Below the pieces are notes generated by a model. The model worked only from the letters and a program-made list of their open reading frames with translations. It had not been told where the DNA came from and searched no databases. A stretch of DNA of 62,000 nt. Source: Mesostigma viride. Lineage: Eukaryota; Streptophyta; Mesostigmatophyceae; Mesostigmatales; Mesostigmataceae. The translations under genes and the position numbers were made by a program. This document shows positions 53,718 through 62,000 of the stretch, piece by piece (position 1 is the stretch's first letter; each line of letters opens with the position of its first letter). The stretch lies in NCBI GenBank assembly GCA_009746045.1, contig RPFO01000017.1, positions 1,325,001 to 1,387,000 on the forward strand, written 5' to 3'.

Positions 53718-53735
53718 CCAGGGAATCGAACCCCG
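53718..53735 (-). promoter_or_regulatory. tRNA T-arm-like motif in Copia A 3' region
   Basis: Minus strand CGGGGTTCGATTCCCTGG: B-box with stem-loop, conserved with Copia B at 46196-46212 within a ~100-bp conserved non-coding block (CCTGTCGCCACCTCACCAGC on the plus strand). Confidence 0.5.
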
Positions 53736-53924
53736 CCCACAAACCACAGATCTGGGGAAACCTCAGACTGAGATGAAAACCCCAGATAGACATCTCTCCA
53801 TCAGAGACAATGTCAGACATTCCCACACCAGAGACATGTCTCACCCCTCAAGGTGTGCTCAGGATTATGTACAATCAAGCTCCCAGCCTGATATCCAGAG
53901 ACTTAAGCACCCAGCTCTCAGCTT

Positions 53925-56900
53925 TTAGACAGATAGACCGACTTGACAGTCAGCATTCATGAGCTTCCTCAGTACATTGTACTGGGCTGGGGCCTTGTGT
54001 GGCAGCTTTGTCAATGCATCAGCAGGGTTCTCCTCGCCAGGGATATGCTTCAAGTCAACCAAACTGGCCAACTCCTTCAGCAACAAATAATCCAGGTCCC
54101 GGCTCCTGGCCAGCTGCTTGTGAACAAACTGGACCATACCCATGCTGTCTGTTAGCAACAACGTCTCCATCTGCAAGGTCCAAGGGGTAACTGAAGCCAG
54201 CTCCAGCATTAACTCCTTTATGTACAGGCTGGACTGGATCCCCTCGCATATGGCCCTGCATTCTGCCACATCTGAACTGATACAGACCCTCTTCTGCAGT
54301 CTGCTGTACCAGCTGAACAAACTTGCCCTGCTCTGATAAAAAGCAAACAGAGCAGCAGATCTCCCCCTGACCTTGGTAACCTGGCGAGCATCCATGGAAC
54401 TGTCAACAAAGATCTCCAAGGTGATAGGCTGGGTAAAGTCAATCCCAGACAAAATCAGATCAGGGGTACTCTCCACCAACCGGGCTATGACTCGAGGCTT
54501 CTCATCCTCAAGCACCTCATCAGGCATTCTGCTATGGACCATCAAAGACGGACCACAGATGCTGGCAAACCAGGCCCACATGCCTCTCAACTCAGGTCCT
54601 GCAGCCTGGGTGATCTTCTCTGGCAAGGCCTTCACAATGGTCTGTTTATAATCTCCTCCAGCCTGAAGCCTGATACTCCACTCCCCGTCCCTCCTGAACA
54701 GGGTAGCCTGCATTCCACAGAACACTACAGGCTTGTTGGGCTCCTGCCACAGCTCCTTGCCCAGTGAAAACTTGCCACTGATGACAGGAATAAACTTCTT
54801 CAGCCAGGTCGTGGGGGCTAGCAAATGCAGATCATCTCCATGCAAACTAGCATACACTGGCAGACCCTCCCATTGGGCCAGCAGCAAACAGGGATCAACT
54901 GAAGACACTCTCAAGCCACACTCACTGATCAGAGCTTCCTGCAGCGTGAGTCTCCAGATGATTGGGCTCGACCTGAGTCCTTCCAGGCCCTTCAGAATAA
55001 CCAGGAATTGTTGATGCAGCTCCAGCTTCCAGATGGCAGGCACCTCAACACAGTAAGGCTCATCCTGCTTCCACACCCTCCTGGCCACTTCTGGATCAGA
55101 TTTTAAAAATGCCCTCTTGAAGTCCAGCAGCACTGATGACATAGCTGCTCCCCTGTTCAGCAACCCCACGTAGAGACATAGCAAAATTCTCCATGTGTCG
55201 TGTAGCATCCCTGGCGTGTATAGCTCCTCTCCTGGCAGACTCCCCGTGCCGTGATACTCATTCAGGACAGGCCTGACATGGGGCACTGATACCTCATCCA
55301 CAACCTTCCTCTTCAGCACAAATCTCAAAGCAAGCTTCCTTGATGCTGGGGGACGTCTGTCTGTTGGTGCAGCACACTCAAACTGCAACCACTCCTCCAA
55401 TGCCTTGGAGAAGGCGAGCTTCCAAGCCTCAAACAAAGTAGGCGAGCTCATCTCTTGGACCAGCTGGTCATATGTCAAAGGAGAGTGTGCAGCAAGGCTC
55501 CTGTGAGTTATGCCAATACTGCTGGGGTGCAACACAGCTGGAATCACCAAACTGGCCGCTGGGGGCACCTCCCCTTCATCCCATTTTACACCCTTGACCG
55601 GCTTGGCCCTGCACCTGACTGGAAATGTTGTCCTGAAATTTTCTAGGGGAATCATCCCCCAGCCATCTCTTCTCAGAGCTGTAGCTCTGATAGAAATCCC
55701 AGGATTGCCCAGAAAATTCTGACCCAAAATCACAGGGCCATCATAGTCCTCTAGGACAAGGAAGGTCACATCCACACCCATGACAGGGGCAGTAACCTCT
55801 CCCAACACCCTTAGATGCGTCCTACCACTGAAATCAGACACCCAGGGGCAACTTGGTTCTCCGACCAGCAGTTCTCCTGTATGCTGAGGTCCCATGACAG
55901 AAACCTGTGCATTGGTATCTATCTCCATGGCAGCTACCTCAGGTTCATCCAACTGGACAAGCTTGGACACCTTAGGCTCCTTCTTGGCTCTTTGCAAAGC
56001 CTGTACAATATCTGATAGACGCACACCCCTAGGCCTGGTGTCGGGCCGTTCCGGAGGTGCAGCCTGTCCGCCTGCTTGCCCAACCACCGTATGTGAAGGT
56101 ACCCCAGGGGCCGGGCCAGGGTCACCCTGAGGGCTCGATACAGCTGTAGCACCCTGATCAGGAAGCTCCACGTCACCCCCGCCTTGTACACCAGCGGGCA
56201 CCTGGAAGAGGTCTCCTTGATTACCTCCCCGGGGACGGATCTTTGACCAGGACAGACGGTGCACTGCTTGGGAGCCATCAATGGCCACCCAGCACTTATG
56301 GCCAGCGGCTTCTACTCGGGTCACCACCCCATCATGCCAGCTGCCACGTTTCCCTGGAAAGCTTGGTTCCTTCCACACAACAACCTGTTGTCCAACGTTA
56401 GGTTCTAGGACACTCCAGCCCTTGTCTTTCTGCCTCAGCTTGAGGAACTTGGCCTCTAGCTTCTCCTTCCATGCCTGCTCAGCATCAGCTGGCAGCATCC
56501 TGGTATGCAGCATAAGAGGATTGATGGCAATGTCACCAAAGAACATGGGAGTCCTCAGGTTCAGCCTGTCCTCCACAGAACGTAGCCATGCAGATGTCAC
56601 AATGGCAGATGACGTCCTTGGAATCCTCTCCACCAGCAGCACAGTCTTGATCTCTTGGATGGCTCTCTCCACCACCCCTTGCTGGCCGTGGCTCTCCCTG
56701 GGTGTAATCAGCAACTCTGGAAACTCTGGCAGGTTCTCACAGCACTCAAACTGAATGTCACACTGCAACAACTCCAACCCAGGGTACCTGCTCCTTGTCA
56801 ACTTCAGAGCAGCAATCAATGTAGGCTTCTCCATGTCAGGCAGGATCTCTAGGGTCTTGTACTTGGTATATCTGTCCACTGCCACCAGCAGCTTCAAACC

Positions 56901-57515
56901 CCTGATTCTCTGAATATCTACCTGCACATGGCCTGGCTGCAAAATAGGAGTCCTGGCATGAGACTGCTTGGGCTTTCTAGCAACTAGCCTGCACTTGCAA
57001 GCTTGAGCAACCTGTTGGCAGATGGAGTACAACTCACTTCCTCCCAGCCGTCTAGCAACTTGCAAAGACTGAGCTGCATGGCCAAACATGGTATGCAACC
57101 TTGAGGCAATGTCATACAAGAGAGAAAACCTTTTATTGTCATTATTAGCACTCAAGGTATGTACAGATCCCTTATGTACAGGAGGCACCAGGGTCGTGCC
57201 TGTCAGACTGTCTCCAGCCCTATCCTCATCCTGACCATCCTGTGCCAGTCCTGCACGGTCAGAATGCTTCTGAGATCCACCTGGGTCCACATCACCAGGT
57301 CCTACCTCAGGCTCAGCACCGCCATGGCGGGCACGTTGGCGAGTAACCACTGCAGCTACAGCTGGCATACTCTCTGTGGTAACCAAGCTTGCCCCATCGT
57401 GTCCAATAGGCTCTTTCACTAGAGCATGGGGCTGCCCCTCACTGCTGTCACTAGCAGCTTCATTACACACCCCTGGGGGCACCCTCCAGGGTTCAGGGAT
57501 GTGTGCAGGCTCAAG
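53925..57515 (-). CDS. Copia A Pol: integrase - protease - RT - RNase H
   Basis: In frame with Gag after a single TGA (57516-57518). Numbering from the first GTG after it (57482; 1185 aa): linker 1-110; integrase zinc region H130, H135, C155, C162/C164; integrase core D189 (VQVDIQRI), D242 (LQCDIQFE), E272 (QQGVVERAI); SH3-like integrase end ~355-418; aspartic-protease motif D522-T-N-A with VILGQNF at 584-590; RT ~655-900 with SVLLDFKRAFLK and HGDD at 881-884; RNase H ~1023-1160 with FVDSSMDARQV, SDVAECRAICEG, LTDSMGMV and NPADALTKL. IN before RT and this RNase H are typical of Copia, but protease normally precedes integrase. The protease triad reads DTN instead of DTG. The frame is intact, so the element may be or recently was functional. 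Confidence 0.9.
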   Translation of the reverse strand, partial: LEPAHIPEPWRVPPGVCNEAASDSSEGQPHALVKEPIGHDGASLVTTESMPAVAAVVTRQRARHGGAEPEVGPGDVDPGGSQKHSDRAGLAQDGQDEDRAGDSLTGTTLVPPVHKGSVHTLSANNDNKRFSLLYDIASRLHTMFGHAAQSLQVARRLGGSELYSICQQVAQACKCRLVARKPKQSHARTPILQPGHVQVDIQRIRGLKLLVAVDRYTKYKTLEILPDMEKPTLIAALKLTRSRYPGLELLQCDIQFECCENLPEFPELLITPRESHGQQGVVERAIQEIKTVLLVERIPRTSSAIVTSAWLRSVEDRLNLRTPMFFGDIAINPLMLHTRMLPADAEQAWKEKLEAKFLKLRQKDKGWSVLEPNVGQQVVVWKEPSFPGKRGSWHDGVVTRVEAAGHKCWVAIDGSQAVHRLSWSKIRPRGGNQGDLFQVPAGVQGGGDVELPDQGATAVSSPQGDPGPAPGVPSHTVVGQAGGQAAPPERPDTRPRGVRLSDIVQALQRAKKEPKVSKLVQLDEPEVAAMEIDTNAQVSVMGPQHTGELLVGEPSCPWVSDFSGRTHLRVLGEVTAPVMGVDVTFLVLEDYDGPVILGQNFLGNPGISIRATALRRDGWGMIPLENFRTTFPVRCRAKPVKGVKWDEGEVPPAASLVIPAVLHPSSIGITHRSLAAHSPLTYDQLVQEMSSPTLFEAWKLAFSKALEEWLQFECAAPTDRRPPASRKLALRFVLKRKVVDEVSVPHVRPVLNEYHGTGSLPGEELYTPGMLHDTWRILLCLYVGLLNRGAAMSSVLLDFKRAFLKSDPEVARRVWKQDEPYCVEVPAIWKLELHQQFLVILKGLEGLRSSPIIWRLTLQEALISECGLRVSSVDPCLLLAQWEGLPVYASLHGDDLHLLAPTTWLKKFIPVISGKFSLGKELWQEPNKPVVFCGMQATLFRRDGEWSIRLQAGGDYKQTIVKALPEKITQAAGPELRGMWAWFASICGPSLMVHSRMPDEVLEDEKPRVIARLVESTPDLILSGIDFTQPITLEIFVDSSMDARQVTKVRGRSAALFAFYQSRASLFSWYSRLQKRVCISSDVAECRAICEGIQSSLYIKELMLELASVTPWTLQMETLLLTDSMGMVQFVHKQLARSRDLDYLLLKELASLVDLKHIPGEENPADALTKLPHKAPAQYNVLRKLMNADCQVGLSV

Positions 57516-58640
57516 TCAATGATCAGCAGCCTTGCCCTTGCCCTTGTCCTGGGATGGACCAGCCTTGTCCTTGCTGCCACCCTGAGCTGGCTTGCTCTGA
57601 CCTTCCTGCCTCAGGTACGAGGGACACTCATTCCTGAAGTGACCCTTCCCCTGGCAGAAATAACATTCCACCTGACTGATGTCCCGTGAGGTCCCACTGC
57701 TGGGCCCAGCCTTGGGAGGACCACCCACCCTCTTGAAGTCAAACTGGGACTGTGGATGTCCCGACTTCGGCGGGGTCCCCCGTCCAGCCCTTCTGTCACG
57801 CCCCCTCCTGGACCTTCCTCGACCCCTTGAAGAGGTCTCAGGCCCTCTCGAGGGCGCTGGGCCCCCGTGGCCCGATCCCCTCATGGACTTAACCGTGGGT
57901 TCAGTGGCCTCCTCATCACCCTGACGAGGGCGCTTACCACCCACGTACTTGCCGCTGAAACACTCATACAACTGGTCCGTCATGGCTGCCCAGCCATGGA
58001 CCTGTCGCATGTGGATGGTCACATTATCCATGGTGACCGGATCCAGCTGCAGCGACTTGAGAAAGTCGCCCATGGCCATCCGATCTGCGACGAAGAAGCC
58101 CTTGGCCATGGCGTCCTCCCTCAGCTTGACGAAGTCTTCAAAGGCGTGGACCACTAGTTGCCCCTTGATGGGCTTGTAGTCCAGGTATTCTTGCTTCAGG
58201 TGGGACCCATCTATGGTCCTCTTGTCACTCAGGAACGACCTGAGTCGCGTCATAAACGCCGTCCAGGTGTCCCCCGCCGCGTGTCGCTCCCGAACAAACT
58301 TGAACAGCCGCCTCGCCGACTGCCGTATGTAGGCACTAGACGCCAGGATGCGAAGCTTGTCACCGTTGTATATCTCCGTGTACAAGTTCATGTCCTCTAA
58401 CATCCTCTCAGCATCCCGGGGCTGCCAATTGTCCTTGATGGACTGAAACTGGCCTAGCACCGCGTACCCCTCAGCAACGGTTGGTCGCTTAGGCGCCGCT
58501 TGATCTGCGGCTGGCGCGTGCTGCCCGCCCTGCGATCCTTGGCTCTGATTATCTGGCACCTCAGCCTGGTCTCCCAGCGCCTGGCCGTCCCCGCGTCCAT
58601 CGCGTCCACCGCGTCCATCGCGTCCATCTCGTCCATCCAT
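57516..58640 (-). CDS. Copia A Gag
   Basis: 374 aa from ATG 58640 to TGA 57516. The frame is open further upstream without an ATG. The N-terminus has a MDGRDGRD repeat. The capsid-like helical region lies at ~75-230 (AERMLEDMNLYTEIYNGDKL, WTAFMTRLRSFLSDKRTID, RMAMGDFLKSLQLDPVTMDN), followed by a basic Arg/Gly region and a CCHC knuckle CYFCQGKGHFRNEC near 57630-57675. Gag forms the particle and packages RNA. A competing ATG at 58702 opens another frame of 82 codons. An AG just upstream (CTGTAGCAG near 58733) could be a splice acceptor for a leader intron. Confidence 0.85.
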   Translation of the reverse strand: MDGRDGRDGRGGRDGRGDGQALGDQAEVPDNQSQGSQGGQHAPAADQAAPKRPTVAEGYAVLGQFQSIKDNWQPRDAERMLEDMNLYTEIYNGDKLRILASSAYIRQSARRLFKFVRERHAAGDTWTAFMTRLRSFLSDKRTIDGSHLKQEYLDYKPIKGQLVVHAFEDFVKLREDAMAKGFFVADRMAMGDFLKSLQLDPVTMDNVTIHMRQVHGWAAMTDQLYECFSGKYVGGKRPRQGDEEATEPTVKSMRGSGHGGPAPSRGPETSSRGRGRSRRGRDRRAGRGTPPKSGHPQSQFDFKRVGGPPKAGPSSGTSRDISQVECYFCQGKGHFRNECPSYLRQEGQSKPAQGGSKDKAGPSQDKGKGKAADH

Positions 58641-59342
58641 CCCAGCGCCGCGCCGCCGAAGCCCATAAAGCCCGCTTGTTGGTTGATAGCTCCATCCTCC
58701 ATGATGGCCTCTGTTCAGATCTGCTACAGCCAGCCAAGTGGCCAAGCAGCAATTAAAGCAATATAAGCTACTGAACAAGAAAGGAAAGTGCCAAGTGTTA
58801 CCACTCAGGCAAGACCACCACGGCTGGCCCCAGGCGCGTCCTGGTTCTCCTTGTCGCTGTCGTCGTCGTCGCTCACCACAATCAGCTCTGGTACCCTGCT
58901 ACCTGCTGCGCCGTCGTCGACCCGCTGTCGGCCCGCGATGACTGAATCGTCACCGTTGGTAAAGTAGACAGGTGACAACCCGTCGTTGGCACCCGCGGAT
59001 TGTACTTGGCACCTCGTGGTCGCCAAGTGTCTCGTCGCCTAGCCCAGCGACACCCCCTGCTCCTACCTCAAGGTCACTATCGTACCCAAGAGGTGCAAAC
59101 TCTCCCAACGCGTCACACGAACGCGAAGGGGCGGGGGCAGCTCCTGAAAAGGAACTCTTACTCGCTCTGGAAACCTGCCGACTCTTGTCGCGCGCTGTCC
59201 TCCGGCGATGGCTTCCGCTGTCGCCCCGACCTCTGCAAGCCGCCTGTAGTGCTCCGCTCCGCGTCGTTCACGCCTAACTGGCCCGCTGCAACACCCTCGT
59301 CGCCGATGCCGCCTGCGAAAGCACGTGGTACTCCCGCGCCCG

Positions 59343-59717
59343 CTACTGTCGGTACAAACTCGTGTCGCCCTGCGCCAGCTGCTCCGCAACCTCGCCTCGC
59401 CTTGCCGCCAACTCCGTCCGCACTCGCTCTGCTACTGCAGTAATCACCGTCTGGATGCCGACCAACCCGTGAAGCTCCTGCTCAAGGTCGTCGATGCTCC
59501 GGTGCTCCGGAATGACGATGGTTTGTACGTGTCGCAGAATTCGCTCCCAATCTTCGACCTGGTCGTCGACGAATTGCACGAAGCTGCGATTTACAGGCGG
59601 ACGATCTGCAAGCAATAAAGATAGATCCCGAACGACACGACGTAATTCAGGAGAAATCGAACCCCCAGCAGACTGCCGAAACCGGAAATCCTGCTGCCGT
59701 TGTTCCTCCTGCACCAT
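59343..59717 (-). CDS. small leader ORF of Copia A (unknown)
   Basis: 124 aa from ATG 59717, the first long frame downstream of the 5' LTR. Helical, with charged heptads (FVQFVDDQVEDWERILRHV, IDDLEQELHGL, VAERVRTELAARRGEVAEQL). No family recognised. Two further short frames (59389-59063, 59026-58805) follow before Gag. They may be exons of a spliced Gag leader or an accessory protein. Confidence 0.4.
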   Translation of the reverse strand: MVQEEQRQQDFRFRQSAGGSISPELRRVVRDLSLLLADRPPVNRSFVQFVDDQVEDWERILRHVQTIVIPEHRSIDDLEQELHGLVGIQTVITAVAERVRTELAARRGEVAEQLAQGDTSLYRQ

Positions 59718-59810
59718 TCACCACCAGACGAGCTCCTCGCGTCGTCAACGCTGCACACCGCAACCGGCAACGACCCTCCTGGCCGTTCCGCTGAGACTGG
59801 TTGTAATTTG

Positions 59811-60504
59811 AGTTAACGTTCTTATCACACGCAATGTGAAGGATATGGTTGCAATGCAGCAATGTGTGAATATGGTTGGAAACGGAGCTTTGTTAAAATC
59901 GGATAATGTTACAGCGCTCACACACTTGAGGCTTGTACACGCGCTTGCCAAGTCAAGGCACAACACGTGAGGCGGGCTCGCAAGAGATGCCCATTTGGCA
60001 CTGGCCTATTGTTTATATACTTGTGCACTGTGCTTGCTAGTCCTGAGCAGCCTAGGAGGCCTGCTCAGTAATAACACCCCGGTACAGTATTCACTACCTG
60101 TACAGCGCCCACTCCTATACAGTAGGTCTGCCATACAGGCACAATGACCACAGAACACAGTCCACAGTGACTATTGCATCTGCACCTAGAAATCCAGGAC
60201 TAAGCCTGCGGTACCAACAGACCACAGGTTAAGGTTCCTATTTCCTGCGTACGACGTATTAATCCAATACCGTCGTAAGTACAGCACCTAATTCCTGTCA
60301 GCCCAGGAATTACTGTCGACCCCATATGTCGTCGGCAAATATTCACGTCCGACTTAGAAGAACAGCCGGCTCGCGCTCGCGCGCGACCGGGAAGTCGGAA
60401 CGCCATAACTTTCTTGATACTTGTCGGAATGAACTCGTTCCGGTGCCGCTGGAATCGCAGAGATATGCCGAATCAGGATCACGCCAATGCGCTTGGCGTT
60501 AACT
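59811..60504 (-). repeat. Copia A 5' LTR (promoter LTR)
   Basis: The upstream LTR for the minus-strand element. It carries the TATATAAA box about 490 bp from its 5' end (60504), so R/U5 would lie between ~59985 and 59811. Confidence 0.9.
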
Positions 60505-61745
60505 GTAGGAGATCTCTTTAAACCTGTTCTGGATACTTCTGTAGCGATGCCTACCTCTGATCTTGAACGCCTTATTAGTAGATTTACGGCCACTGAGCCG
60601 GAAGCATTAGCTGCCATTGCTGCACATCCCCAACAATTAGGCAAGCACCCTTGTAAATTTGTAGGTGGGTTTTTATATGTGCAGATAGCAGATTCTCCCC
60701 CTCAATGGCGCCTGTATGTCCCTCCTATCTGTCGCTCCTCCTTGCTCTTTGAGTTGCATGACTTAGCTGCTCATCAGGGTGGTAAACGGGTACGGGACCT
60801 AGTAGCCCGCTCTTATTACTGGCCTTCCCTTTATAAGGATGTAGATGAGTATGTTAGAACTTGTCAATCTTGCCAGGAAATGAAACCCAATAATGTAGGA
60901 CAGATAGCAGAACCTAGGACCTTGCCTGACCCCATCATGCCTTGGGATTCTATCATGATGGATTTTGTAGGACCTTTTAGAAAGAATGATAGGGGCAATG
61001 CCCAAATCCTTGTGTTCATAGATCGTTTTACTCGTATGTGCCATCTTGTGCCGTGTCCTTTAGAACTCACCGCACGTGATTGCGCACGCCTATACCTCAA
61101 TAATGTATATAGATACCATGGATTGAGTAGGCAGTTTATTAGTGATAAGGATAAATTATTTACCTCAGATTTTTGGCAGCAGTTTTTCGCTGCCATCGGT
61201 ACCAAGGTTACCTACGGTACTGCCTACCACTCCTCCTCCTCTCATTTAGTAGAGCGGTAGTAGAAGAAGCGCTTAGGCACTATGTTAATGGCTCGGGTAG
61301 TGATTGGGAGGATTATTTATGTTTGGTAGAGTTCTCCCTCAACAATTGTCCTCAAGCTGCGCATGGATATACGCCCTTCTTCTTAGATACTGGTAGACAG
61401 CCCCTTACCCCTACCTCTCTCTTAGCTAGTCCTCTACGGGACAAGGATGATGTGTCCCGAGATACTGTAGAAGGTGTACAGTCCTTACTAGATAGAATGA
61501 AAACTGCTCATGACCACGCGATCTCAGGGTACCAAAAAGCTCAGGCTAAGTACCTTGCTAGGTTGCGTGCCTCCTTAGATAGACGAGCACCTGAGATAGA
61601 AATAGGAGATCTAGTATTAGTAGAAGGCCCCCGTGTTGGCCGTTTTGCTCATAAGTTTGAAGCAGAACTAAAGGTCAAACTTAGGCCCGCCTTCTTAGGA
61701 CCCTTCCATGTGTTGTCTAGGGTAGGAAATTTCTTACATATATAA
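60505..61745 (+). pseudogene. Ty3 integrase (one-base frameshift)
   Basis: It resumes Ty3 coding after Copia A: VGDLFKPVLDTSV. The HHCC zinc domain is HDLAAHQGGKRVRDLV ... CQSCQ. Catalytic core: IMMDFVGPF (D), FISDKDKLFTSDFW (D) and SSSSHLVER (E). At 61256-61260 CGG-TAG ends the frame; the next frame continues VVEEALRHYVNGSGSDWEDY, so one base is missing. It then carries LNNCPQAAHGYTPFF and GDLVLVEGPRVGRFA to the stop near 61745. Confidence 0.9.
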
Positions 61746-62000
61746 AGTCGATATCCCTACCTCCTGGCAAACGCATTCAAACACCTTCCATAGGAGCCAG
61801 CTTAAACTGTACCATCCTAGTACGTTCGCTGGCAGGGAGTTAGCGCCTGCCCCTTTAGAGCATAACCCTGACACTGGGGAAGTAGAAGACGAAGTAGAAA
61901 GCATCGTGGCCCATAGAGATATCAAAAAGGGCCGCGGTACCCAGCGTCAGTATAAAGTGAAGTGGATGTATGCTCGTAGTGAAGTAGATAAGGTTTGGTA
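61746..62000 (+). pseudogene. Ty3 integrase C-terminus with chromodomain, runs off the right edge
   Basis: After a second frame slip at ACATATATAAAG, the frame reads YKVDIPTSWQTHSNTFHRSQ, then LKLYHPSTF, and EVEDEVESIVAHRDIKKG ... QYKVKWMYARSEVDKVW to the edge. This is the chromodomain pattern (V-E-x-I-x-x-H-R ... Y-x-V-K-W ... W), which targets chromovirus integration to modified histones. One deleted base in the TA run would account for the break. Confidence 0.8.

Larger units (their letters stand above)
52480..60504 (-). mobile_element. Copia-type element A, complete
   Basis: LTRs 52480-53177 (698 bp) and 59811-60504 (694 bp) differ at roughly ten positions. The target duplication GTAGG is at 52475-52479 and 60505-60509. 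LTR ends AGTTAACG/CGTTAACT form an 8-bp inverted repeat. The polypurine tract (minus AAGAAAAGAAAGGATTGG) is at 53178-53195. A TATATAAA box (minus) lies at 60012-60019 in the 5' LTR and 52684-52691 in the 3' LTR. Gag and Pol are intact apart from one UGA between them. Confidence 0.92.

Noticed and set aside
58454-58702. Alternative 82-codon frame MEDGAINQQAG as the Gag start
   Set aside because: It leaves the Gag frame and ends without the capsid region; at most an upstream ORF.
1-62000. CRISPR arrays, bacterial operons, organelle genes or riboswitches
   Set aside because: No regularly spaced repeats, Shine-Dalgarno-led gene clusters or organelle genes are visible; the content is eukaryotic nuclear.

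Overview
The window looks like nuclear DNA of a eukaryote, most probably a chlorophyte green alga. The few host genes have short GT-AG introns and alanine/glycine-rich, GC-rich coding. They sit in a dense graveyard of nested retroelements: L1-type LINEs with algal-style ORF1 proteins, Penelope-like RT, a Ty3 chromovirus, Copia elements, and elements with split direct repeats like the DIRS/TOC elements of volvocine algae. No plastid, bacterial or viral operon structure is visible, and there are no rRNA or convincing tRNA genes. The assignment to algae is inference from element types and base composition.

Layout. 1-5.4 kb: the start of a coiled-coil protein running off the left edge (minus strand), a truncated LINE copy with a perfect 13-bp target duplication, and a two-exon secreted/ER Sel1-repeat (SEL1L/HRD3-like) gene. 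5.5-17.5 kb: a LINE copy (8.08-15.74 kb) broken by three insertions: a Penelope-like element with a 13-bp duplication, a 1.7-kb element flanked by TTAA with CCCTTAA(A)CCGTG ends, and a 2.9-kb composite with a 13-bp duplication, a tRNA-derived SINE and a 1.5-kb imperfect palindrome. 17.9-19.0 kb: an intron-containing gene of unknown function on the minus strand. 19-30 kb: mostly non-coding, with a 520-bp (CCCT)n tract, LINE tails, hairpin-forming MITE-like repeats and one probable 1.9-kb non-autonomous transposon. 30.1-35.2 kb: an almost complete L1-type LINE on the minus strand (endonuclease, RT, zinc-binding C-terminus) with a 641-bp insertion inside the RT.

35.3 kb to the right edge is one Ty3/Gypsy chromovirus on the plus strand (RNase H1-N-like ORF, Gag with zinc knuckle, protease, RT, RNase H, integrase, chromodomain). 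Four other elements have been inserted into it. Two are ~1.97-kb non-coding elements with the split-direct-repeat layout A1-internal-B1-A2-B2, in opposite orientations, one in gag and one in pol. Two are Copia-type elements (45040-52450 and 52480-60504), both on the minus strand, each with its own 5-bp duplication and only 29 bp of Ty3 sequence between their LTRs. Removing all four in silico restores a continuous Ty3 reading frame at every junction.

The Copia lineage is the most unusual content. Its LTRs begin AGTTAA and end TTAACT instead of TG/CA. Gag and Pol are in the same frame separated by one UGA. The aspartic-protease motif lies between integrase and RT rather than before integrase. 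Both copies share the last feature, so it belongs to the lineage and not to a single damaged copy.
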